64,000 bases of DNA from Aphelocoma coerulescens (taxonomy: Eukaryota > Chordata > Aves > Passeriformes > Corvidae), in the NCBI RefSeq assembly GCF_041296385.1, contig NC_091014.1:64922578-64986577 (forward strand), written 5' to 3'. Every line of letters starts with the position of its first letter. Positions within the stretch are counted from its first letter, which is position 1. Below are positions 26,258 through 38,200 of the stretch, piece after piece. The position numbers and the translations under genes are program-made. The notes beneath the pieces were generated by a model. That model was not told the DNA's origin, did not search any database, and saw nothing but the letters and a program-made list of their open reading frames with translations.

Positions 26258-29200
26258 TATCATCATGACATTCTTTAACAACACAGACTTGAGTTAATCC
26301 CAATTAAAGGTGTGGGTTGAAGAAATTTTGCTAAATTGTATTAGCTCATTAAATCAACCACCTTTTATTATCACAGATGATCATCTTTCCTGCTATACTT
26401 ACTTCTCTAAAGATGTAACTGCGCCTACTTCATTAGTAAAAATACAGTACTGCTTTAATCAGCCAGTACTACTTTGATTGAACTGATTAAAATGCTTCAG
26501 ACTTTGTGATGAAGCCACACACACACAACTTTTAGAGACAACTAAAAAACAGTAGAATTTCAGTCTCTTGTTTGTTAGGGAGAGAAATTTGGCGTATAGG
26601 ATATTAAGATTGTAAAGATTTCCAGTGTCTACATTGACATAGCTAAGGAGGAACAGCTGGGTAACATCTGGAAAAGCTGACAAATCTGGGCATGCCCTCA
26701 GTGTGCACTGAAAATACAAAATGCAGTTTTGACCTGGCTCTATACAGCTGCTGCCTCATTTCCTATGACATCCCTTATTATGGGTTTTCCTAGAAACCAC
26801 CCTGAAGTAACTTCCTGTGGCTTCTACAGCAGAATGATACAAAAAGTTATAATGGACCTAAAGAGATCATCTGCTGAAACTTCCTGCCCACAGGAAGATA
26901 GGACAGGTTCATCAGAGTCTTGTCCAGCAAAGTTGTAACAAGAACTGACACATCCTGCAACCTCTCAGGAAAATCTGTTCTGTTGTCTAACCAGTAGTTT
27001 TGTGACAAGCTTTTCCTTAGATCTTTTCTTTTCCATATATAAAAAAAGGATATGGAACATCAAAAAATTTTTTAGTCTCCAGAAACAACATCATCTCTCT
27101 TCAAAAGTTTAGTGCTTTGCTGATTTTCTGGATGAGGATTTCCTGGTACCTACTTTGGTACATCCAAACGCACAATCTGAGACAAGTGTGTGCAACTTAA
27201 AAATAGGAAGAGTCTGACACTACCTCTCTTCTAAGTGGTTACAGAACATGTTTGATTTATTTACCAACTGAATGCCTGGAGCATGTCCAATGTGCCTATT
27301 AGAAAAAATGGTGCTGCTAATTTTGTTCTCTTGAAAGGATGTGTGTTGATTTACCTCCCACTTGTGCAGTTTTGCTGTAGCTGGCAGACAGGGGGCCATT
27401 CATACCAGTTCCATATTCCCCTTTAAAGTACCGATACAGGAGGATTTTCCTTAAAGTGTTGCCCTTTAAGAGAAAGATAAAAATAGAAGAAATGAGAGTT
27501 GTGGCCAATTTCCTTTGTTTGAAAAGCAAGCTGTTTAACACAGATACATAATTTAGTAGGTCTTTCCATTATAATTAGTAAACACACAAATAGAAAAGTT
27601 GTCCAGAAAACAAATATCTAATCTTATCTAACAAATCCCAGGGGAAAAATTCTAAAATAGCGTTGCATAAACTTTTTTTGAAGTTTGTTTTAAACTTATT
27701 GATTATAAATAAAACACCTCTACCTCAGTAATTCTGACTGGCTATCTGTGAGATGTGTATATTGAAACAAGCTCCACAAATAGCCAGTGCTCTGCAGTCA
27801 GTATGTCTGTGCCCTACCCTGCCATGGCAGCACTTTCTTCCTATTTTCTGCAGCTGAGTAGTACCACTCCCTTTTCTCTGATCTCAGATAATCCAGCTGA
27901 TCATCTGAAAGAAGCCACATCACATAAAATATTAAAACAGAGATATGACATTTGATAGAAGAGCTTAAAAAGCATTCTCTGTATCTCCTTGTTCCTTGAC
28001 TTCCAAAACCACAACCAGTCAAAATTTGCATGCAACTCTCTGAAGAGCTTCCCTTTCATTTCACTTGTGTTCTGCAACACAAGACACACTGGATTGAGAG
28101 TCGGGGGTACCAATTACCTGGCATTTTTATTTTGCCTTCAGTCTCCACAGAACACCTGCAGTCAACACGCAGCTTTACAGAGGCAGGAGGTGACACAACA
28201 GCTGTAGGCGTATGTGTAACCTCAGATTTCGTAAAGAGGAATAAGTAAGGTCTCCAATGCTCAACACAGAAGGGGAAAATTGGTCATTTTAAGAGTTTGG
28301 CAGTAAAACTGAACAATTCTTTCCTTGCTTTTACTAAACTGCTGGCTTTAATGAAAAAAATTCTAAAAAATATGTGCACTAGAAGCATACTCAGCACTCA
28401 GCAGTTCACCAGTGCCTGCGCATTAGTGCAGCAGTCAACTTTTCAATCAAAACATCTCTGTGGCCACCACAGACAGCAGGCAGTGGGGAAGCAAGTTCCA
28501 GGCACTCTCACACTCCCACTTCTCTGTTAACTTGGCAGTATTTCCAGTGGCAACCACACACCACAGCAGGGCTTCACTGCTTCATGGGCCTTGAAGACAA
28601 TGGCCTTGTCCACCTGAAACAAGTGCCAAAATGCAGGATTTTGTGTGTTGCCTGACAACACCAACCAGCCATTCTTTCCTAGTTCTCACATTTTGGTGTT
28701 TTCATTTGATAATAGTGTGTACAGAATTGCCTCAAACAGCCAAGGAAAGAACTAGGTCTACAGTAAAATATCAAAAGCTATAAATACAATGGCTGCATGT
28801 GGATACAAATATTGCTGCTAGCAAGAATTTTTCTTGCTTCTTTCCAGTCCCATGAAATATTTTTCTCTCTCATGGAAGATATTTGTAGAGTTCTATAAAC
28901 TATGAACACCTGCAACCTGGCAGAGCTTTGTTTATGGTACAGTAGAAAAATATTTTGACAATGGATGTTTTAGGATTTTAGCCAATCACCCCAAGGGGTG
29001 GCTGATCCTTTGACCAATTAGACTATGAAGAAAAAAGTCTATAAAAGAGCTGTAAAATAATTACATAAATCAATCTTGCTGCACAATTCCTGCCTGTTGG
29101 ATCTCTCTTCTCCTCCCTACCACCGTGGGATACCACGACAGCTGCAAGAAAAATAAGAAGCATCACCAACAGGGAATTTATTGTGTGGATTTTCCAGGTG

Positions 29201-32200
29201 AGCTTAATCCAGTGCGCTCTGCACTACTGAGGAAGGCAAAGAATCGGAAATGTCTGAGGAGCTCACACAGACAGACTCCTTCCCAGCCTGGTTGTGATGG
29301 GGTTTCACCCAGAGTGCATGGACAGGGTACAGTAACCAAGCTCATAAGCAATTTTAAGATGGGTAAGAGTATCAGCTTCTCCTGCTCAACATCCTGTCTC
29401 TAGCTGGGACCAAAACCCAGTGTCTCACAGCAAAGTGAACCTCATTTTCCTCATCTCCTGAAGAAGAAAAACATATTATTGATGGGAAAAGAGTTCCCAC
29501 CAGAACTGATAAACATGGACTGAGAAGAAGGCTGAAGTCCCTTTTCAAGCTTTCTCAGGCATATATATATAAAAGAATCATAAAACTGTGTCACACAAAT
29601 GGGATCACAGAGCAGAAACCCTTCCTAACTCCCAACTAGGACCCAATCCAGAATCGGCACTGCCTTGAGACACGATCTTTTCATCAGAAAGGCTGGCATT
29701 TGCAATAGCACTTGGCTAACCACTCAGTTTGAGTCAACCTCCTCAACCAGCAACCTATGCAGTCTGTTGATGACTAATGGTAAATTATATAAACAGTCAC
29801 AGGGCAGTCACAGGAAGAAACACCAAAAGCCATCTATATATAGTTCAGAATACTACCTGTGGTCACAAGCTTTATTGTTCAACCAAAACAGCCCTTATTT
29901 TACCAAGAAGAATGTTTAAAACCATAAAATAGCTTTTGACTAATAAACTGAGTGATTTAGCACTGTGGTCTGATTACCTAGAAGGAAGTAACTGCTAGCA
30001 CATCTCAGATCTTACTCCTGCCTCGTTACCTTCAAAGACACCAGGGGATATGAAGATGTTTCTCCAGTTGACTACTGAAAGGGGAATTCTGCTCCACCCA
30101 TATCCAAACTAAGGCACAGATTTTATTTCTTCTTCCAAGAAGTCTTAATTATTAGGATTCCTGCTCTCTCTCAACCTCCCATGAATCCAGAAGCAGTTAT
30201 AGTTCCCAGAAGCCGAAGTGTCGACTCAAGGATGCCGCGCTTGAAAAGCAGAAATGTGGTGGAACCTCTGCTTTGCCTGACAGCTGTGTCAGAAACGCAC
30301 CCCCAGGCTCAACCCACATATTTGCAAACTCGGGATCTTCATCCTCTCTCTGTGATGACCTCAGGCAGCCATATGACTTCCATGAGTCTTGTGAAATGAG
30401 CTGCCACTACAAAGAGCAGAAGAGCCCAGCTACATGAACTGGGGCTGAGAAATGCCCAGAGAAATGCCTGAGGAATGTATCAGAAACGCCCGTCACCTCC
30501 AGCATGTGACTGTGAGGCACCATCCTAGAAAAAGCTGGAAAGATCCTGCTTCCAGAAAAAGTGCTGATCCCACTGGTGTAGGTGTGTGGGAATGCTTTTA
30601 TGGGAATGCCAAGAAACACAGTCAAGAACAGCCCCATCACAGGGACGAGACCGGCTGCTGCCAGGACAAGTGAGACAGCCACGCCATTGATGTCCTTGGA
30701 AATGGATTCCTAACTTAGCACAGCCACAAAATTAATAGTGCCCAAAAGCAAATGATCACAGCAGCAGCATGAATAAGCAGTCTGCAGCAGCTACTACTGA
30801 CATTTGTGGCACTAAAGGAAAGGCCAAAAATAAAGCATGCTAGGCAGTGCAGTGGTCTCTGCGTTTCTACACGAGGCAGAAGTCCCGGCCTTCCAAGCTG
30901 AGTCTCTCCCCTGCTGGCTACAATACACTTTCTTTTATACCTCTTATTAGGGTATGGAAGTGGCATGTAAACATCACTCAGCTGACTGCAATCCTTCCAT
31001 AATGGCTAGAACATTGTATAGCTTTGGAAAAAACACAATGAAACATAACAGTCTTATTGTTGCTGATGAATACCACTGCATTGTCCCTAACAAAAGCTAG
31101 GATAAAGACTGAGGACACAAGAAAGCAACAACTGGATATTGTTGTTGCAGTTTTAAATAGCTAGGGATTGACAGGCAAAAGTTTCCAATAGGGAATAATT
31201 ATTCCAGTAGGAACATGTAGACACAAACAAATTACGTTTTCTCAGTCCGTATTTCATTATACTCATTGGTCTTTAAACTTGATTTAAATGCCTTAATACA
31301 ATGGTTTATTCACTTGCCTTCTCTGAGCCTGCAAAAGGCTGGTTCCACACAAGGATGTGCCAAGAAGCAATGGCTGAGAGAAGTACCCAAGGCTTATCAT
31401 GGATACCTGCATCAGCACCAGCTCTCCCTATTACACCACCAAAACTTATCTGTCCTGCCTTAAATAACTCTGCACACTTCTTAAGGAATTGGAATTATAC
31501 TTATGACACTATGGAGGCTGAACTAGAGGGCCTGGTGATCTCTTCTGGTTCTCACTCTGTATTAAAATAATGAAGTGGAAATGCTCAGATTATCAGTGAT
31601 TACCCAGAAAAGGCAGCTGCATCCAACCAGTATTTCTGTGATACAGTGGAGGATGATGTGAGCGTATTTCAGCATTAATCCAGGAAGAGGCATGAAAACT
31701 AGGCTTATTAAATCTTCATATTTGAATAACGTGCAGCCAAGTATAAAAGAGGAGCTGTTGGGGATCTCTGGTCTACTAATACAGGTTTTCAGAAAGTTTG
31801 GAAGAGACACAAAATCCCAGAGAACTGTGAGACATCTCACATGCATTGATACTTTTCCAAAAGTACCTGGGAGTACTTCTTACACTTTTTAATGCTATCC
31901 AGCTCTCTGCCATGAGTTTGATAAGAGTTCTGGGAAAGGCAAAGGACTGGCTGATTTTGCATTCCATTAACACACAATTAAAGGAAGCTACTATATACTG
32001 ATGGCAGTTTTAATAGTCAGTGTCATGTTGTAATAATCACCTCAGTACAGGTTTGCCAAAACAGACCTTCTGAAACTTCTGAAGATTATCTTCTGCTTTT
32101 GCTAATAATGAAAATATCATTCTGGTAAAGTTTGATAAACTGTGCAGTGTGACACAATCCTGGAAGGCAAAATTTTTGATTAAGTAAGCCCAGAAGGATA

Positions 32201-35200
32201 GTTATCAAATGACTTAACAACTCAGCGACTGACAGAATTCAATGTGCAATTTAAAGCAAGAAATTATAAACAAATGTATGGGCTTCTAATGGGCAAACTC
32301 ATGAAGTATGTATTGTCTGCCTCATTTGGGGCTTTTCTTAATGAAGTGAAATAATACAGAAAATAATTATTAATTGTGTTTGGAAAGAACACACAAGAAA
32401 AGGGGGGATGAGGTCAATTCACCGCTAACAATTTAGGCATCATTTATTAAACTGACTAGAAACAAACAATATGAGTGTCATTATGCCCAAACTTCTGTAT
32501 GTCTTAATAACCATAAAATACAGAACACACACAAAAAATTGAGGATTCTGTTCTAGGAGGTCACGACTTCAGGGAAGAATGAAAGGCCTAGGAGAAAAAT
32601 CAGTACAATGACAACTCTCCAAATCCCACAATTCTGCAAAGGGTAACAAGAGCTGTTATGTGGGATTTGTGAGACTCTCTTACTTATTCACATGCAGGGG
32701 CACGTTACTGTAGCAATACCACATCACAAGTTGGTGTCCACAGTTCAAGAAGAATGCTGACAAATTGGATCAGGTTTGGAGAAGCTCCATGAGAGTGATT
32801 ACAGAATAAAACAAGCCTTTTCATCAGAAATTCAAGGCTTTCAATCTACTGAATTTATCAGTCTAAGCATGAACTCTGTTTCTGACTATCTACATAAGAA
32901 ATCTGATATAATGGATGACTTCAGTCTAAAGATAAAAGGTGCAAGACATGCTGGTGAGAAGCTGAAAATGGAGAAATTCAGCTAGAAAAGAGGTAGAGGC
33001 AGCTGGGTTATTCAGTTTGTGGGTTATGAATTTTATTTTTATTTTATATAACAGTAGTGGCATTTAGCTATTGGAACAGCTTAAGAAGAGGTGTGATAGT
33101 CTGTACTGCTGGCAGTTACTAAACCACGACTAGGTGGCTTCTCAGACAGAAACTATTTGAAGATCTTGTGGTCTACATTAGGAGAACAAGCAGGGTGACA
33201 AAAATATGTCATCTCACATAATCTATGAAGACATCATGCCACCTTTTCCTGTAGTAAATATAGATGAGGTTAGAAGCCTGGCTTTCTATGAAGGCTGTTT
33301 AAAAGACACCTACTTCTACATGTTTCTTGTCATTACTTATAAAGGAAATTTCTATTCTGCTTGGTCTGAGTGCCTGCTTCAGGATGACTTTTTTGGTTTT
33401 TGTTTTTTTTTGTTGTTGTTGTTGCTTTTCACCCATTTTGTTCCCTTATTTCTCTTGGAGACAAAATATGGTGGGAAAAGGAGTTTTGTGCAAGTGGCTT
33501 CTGTGAAGATACTACGCCTGGTTTTATTACCCTTTAAATTATCATTCAACCTGCTCTTGAAATGCAAGATGACACAGAAATCTCCCCATCTCCAAAAGGG
33601 ATCAGCTGAGGCCACAGCTACCACACGCATGGTGTTGCACAAGCACGGGCTTGGAAGACAGCCCTGGAGTCTTGACTCCTATTATGTCCACAAAGTGGAA
33701 AATTTCTGTTTTCATGATGCCAGCAACTTCCAGGGAGCTCGAGAATTGGGGGAAATTGTTTGTTTTGGGGAGTTGTTTGTTTGCTTTTACACAGAGTGAG
33801 CTTTTTCTTGGTTTTGATCTTTTTGCAACAAGATGTTTTCATAGCCAACTGATAGTTGAAAGTGATATATTTTCACCAATAAAATATGACACCCAACAGC
33901 AGAGTTATTTGCACACTGGGGAGTTTATTCACCCCAGGGAAAAAAGCACTTTTAAATCTGAAGTTGGGTCCAGCTGCTGTCCAGTTCTGCTTCCACTAAA
34001 ATCAACAGGAGATTTGCCAGCAACTTAAGTAGGAGAAGGAGCAGACACATACTTTGCCAGGCAAAAGCGTTTTATCCAAGTCTAAAAAGAAAAAAACAAC
34101 CCAAAATATGCACCAGACTTCATGACACAGTTCTCTTAGGAGAGCAGAGCTGGCCACCCACACCTCTCAGCTGTCTCTCATTAGGCAGAGACACCCCACA
34201 TTTAAAATGTGCCATTGTTCAATCCTACACAAAACTGGGAGGAATCCCACTTGTCTCAATACAAATTGCCTACATCACAAATACTAACCAATAAACTTGA
34301 GACTGTAACTAATGCAGAGATGCATTAACAGGTTCAGATAAATAAAACCAAGCATGACCTTCTCCAAAACCAAACTACAGTTGTTCTAAGAAGGAGTTCA
34401 TTTTTTAAGCAGTCTTTTAATTCTTCTTTCCTTTGCAGTTCCAGGTTCCATAGAAAGCTGGAAGCTTAAGTGACAAACTATTGCAAAACAACTGCTATTG
34501 CCAGTCCATTTTCAATACGGATAGGGAAAAGAATACTGGATACACTGCAAAAAACCCCACAGGTTCTGCCTGATAACTGTCCAATCTTGCACCCTGAAGA
34601 AACTCAGGAAAGTGTCATATTAAGAGGAAGATTTTTTTGGCAGTACCGCTGAAAAGTGTCTCCACTAGGAATACAGCAGGAGAGGAAAATTGTTTGGGTT
34701 CGTGAAAAACCTCAGCATTGGGGCATTCAGACTTGGACTGAGAAGAAAACACTTTGAAAAACACAGTTTGAATTTGTAATTATATAATTTTTCTATTGGG
34801 CCATAAAGTATTAGTAGCTGCTGAATGTCTTTTTTTTTTGTTCAAATATCAGATCTCTAGATATGTATATATGCATTTATATATAGAGAGAGAACAGGTC
34901 TTTGCTGTGGGCAAATATTATTGTTTAGATCTGTCACTTGTGCATATAAACTGTGCACTTACAAACCAGGTCATGTTTGCACCTCTGTAATTTTTCCTTT
35001 CAGACTTCCTCTGGTACAAGACAAAGCACTGAGACACACAATAACTCAAGTTCTCCAGCACCAAAAGAAAACAATGTATGATTTGATCACGATTATTCAG
35101 AAGCATTTATGAGTGCACCATCAATAACAGACTGTAGGAAAAGACCAGATCTGAGAAGCACAATTTTCAAAGACTGAAATTATCTAACTCTTATGCTGCA

Positions 35201-38200
35201 GGGGGTAAACTTTCAAAGTGATGCACAGGGAGTAGTGCACACAAATCCTATTATTTGTTAACAGGATTTCTGTGTGGAACTCCTCATGCTCTGCAAGAAA
35301 AAAAAAATTACCCCTAAGTGCCCTAATGTGAATATTTACCAAAACAGACACTTAATTTCCAGATGCATACTTATGAGCACTACTGTGCTTTGATGTTTTA
35401 CGAGCAATTTGAAACAGGTAGCAAGGCAAAATAATAGAAGTGGCCAAACACCAATTTCATTACATTATTGTCTTTTGCCATATTGCTGTTATGTTGAACT
35501 TCAAAGCCAGAGCATTACAGATACCGATTTACTAGCTAAGGGATGCTCTGCAGATGCAGTGCCTGCCCTGCTTTGGATCAGATACAGCAGAATCTTCACC
35601 TGTTGGCTCAGGGCTTTAAAACTGGCTCAGGAGGCATTCCTGTATTTCACTTTTTTGTTCATTTTTACCTGCCACCAGTTCCACTGAGTTCTCAACTTCT
35701 TCCTTGTCTACTGGTAAGGATCACAAAATCAAAGAATGACGGAGGGGTTTGGGTTGGAAGGAACCTTAAAGATCATCCAGTTCCATCCCCCTGCCATGGG
35801 CAGGGACACCTGCCACTATCCCAGCTTGCTCAGGGCCCCATCCAGCCTGTCCTTGGACACTGCCAGGGATGGGGCAGCCACAGCTTCTCTGGGCAACCTG
35901 TGCCAGGGCCTCCCCACCCTCACAGTGAACAATTTCTTCCCGATATTCAATCTAAACCTGCTCTCTGTCAGTGTGAAGCCATTCCCCCTTGTCCTGTCAC
36001 TCCAGGCCCTTGTCAAGAGTCTTTCTCCATCTTTTCTGTGGGCTCCCTTCAGGCACTGCAAGGCCACAGTGAGGTCACCCTAAAGACTGATGATGACACT
36101 TCAGAAATTCAGAATCTGTACTTGTGTCATTGCTTACCTTTGCAGGAACCCATGCATTTCATAAACCAGGTTATCAGAATTATTTTGCAGGTTACAGGCT
36201 TCTGGAAATTTTTCTTTTAATTTGACACAAGTCATGGGTAGTACTAACACAATACTAAATGAATACTTCTCATTGGTTCCCAATGGTTTGTAGTTTTGCT
36301 GTGTACATGTCATTAAACTGTGTCACTTTCTCCAACAAATAAAAATGTTCACAGTTAATATGAATTATTCTGTTAGGAGTGGTCTGTATGTCTGTATTAT
36401 TTTTCTTTAAAAAGTGATATTAAAAGAAACTAATTCTCAGCATTCTTGCAAAATAACCAAGGGGCATATGAATTGTCTCAAAACAATCCCAAGACCACCT
36501 CAAAACCAAATATTTTTTCCTCCAGTGCCACTCACCTCTGCCTGAACACCACTATATTCAACACACAGAACTGCCAGATTCTGTCTTTCCATGATTTAAA
36601 GACATGCTCTGGTCAATGATCAGCAACCCTGTATCCAGAGTGCCCTGAGAAGCCAGCCTGATAAAATGATCAACACACCTGATGCTTCTGAGAAAGGCCT
36701 CTTGCATTCTTAGATGGAAACAGACACCAAATTGTTGCTGATTTCTTGGATTTCAGGCATTAAGGGGAAAAAAAACAGTCTTCAAATATACTTGTGGCCA
36801 CTGCAGAGGAAAACAGCTGGTCAAAACATTCCAGCAGCTTCCATCCATGCAGCAAAACAGGAATGGCCCAAGGGAATCAACCTTGAAGCTGTTCAGGCCA
36901 GCAGCAGTATTTAAAGTGTTATCAGTGGTGTGTGGAAACATTGTCTTAGCATCCACCTTGCTGCAAAACCAGCACAAATCAGCTCCAGAAAATAATCTGG
37001 GTGGGGTTGATACAGCAGAAGATGTCCCAAGTGGTGACTGCAATGATGGGCAGATTGTCCCTTCACTCTGTGCTGCACAGCACGGCAGGGAAAACAAAGC
37101 ATCCTCCTTTTTGAAGCAGAGGAGAACAATTCCCACCTAGAACAAAGCCAGCTCCTGCACTGATACCACGGTATCTACGAAATTAGGTGGCATTTCAGAT
37201 GAAAAGTAGAGCAAAGTTAGACAACACTACAAGTCTAGGGCTTTATTAGCTATCCATTTTGACAGGGATAATTTGAAAATATTTATAATTCATTATCCCC
37301 AGTTATAAAAAAAAAAAAAAAGAAGAAGAAGAAGAAGTAGTAGTAGTAGTAATAGCAGCTTGAATAAATTTCCAGTAAACTTGATTGGGAATTTTCTATT
37401 CATGTCAACTTTCCCAACTGTATAATCCTTTTCATGATAGCTGGCACCTGAAGTTCAGCCCTTAAAGTTTTGTGCTTGTATGAGAATTCCAGTTTACATT
37501 AAAAAAAAGCCCAGAACAAAAACAACCACCCCACCACCACACTAATTTCTACTCCTCCTGGCCCTGGGAATAGTACTTAGAAATGTGAAATCTGTGTGGC
37601 CAGAGCCAGAGGGCCAGGAAAAAAAAGAAAAGAAACCCTAAAATATGTGGATGGGATTTTGATTGTTAAGAAACCCAACCAAAGCAGTTTCATCATTTCT
37701 AGGAGCCTGACTCATGACTTCGATTGCCAGAGGTGGCAAATATCAAATAAATATTAAGCAACCTCCTCTGGCAGATATGTTGATTTTTGTCAGATCCTTG
37801 CTGCTGACTCTCAACAAGGACACAGTTGCTGACACTTGGCTGTCACCACAAGGAGCTACATCTCCTCTTCCTCAAACAGCAAATCCACTCCTAGGTCACT
37901 AAGAATTAATGGCAATACAGGATTAGGAGGTAAGGCCACACTAGAAGGAAAAGATCCCTTGATCAAGTATGAGAAATGGATAATCTTGTGGCTGAAACAA
38001 CATCATTCGAGATCTAAGCTCTTCCTGCCCTGGCAAAGGCTGTGCTGCCACAGAGAAGAGCTGGGTTCTGTGATAACCCTCCCCAGTGCTGAGTTCCTCA
38101 GGAGGCTGGAAAAAAGGCCTTTGGTAGGTTTATTCCCCAGGAATCAGGAATCATGTCCTGGTTCAGAGCCTGGGCTAGGCCAGGCTACCTCACCTCCCAT

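Noticed and set aside
30407..30682. Minus-strand frame beginning with a signal-peptide-like [19 protein letters not shown]
   Set aside because: No homology, no promoter or splice context, and one hydrophobic run of this length is expected by chance in this much sequence.
32776..32985. 69-codon plus-strand frame that looks protein-like
   Set aside because: It coincides with an ancient CR1 reverse-transcriptase remnant.
33206..33799. 197-codon plus-strand open frame
   Set aside because: It spans a T-rich/TTG simple repeat giving a false hydrophobic core, starts just after a CR1 remnant, and shows no splice or family support.
35543..36220. 225-codon plus-strand open frame
   Set aside because: Most of it is the reverse strand of a CR1 3' end.
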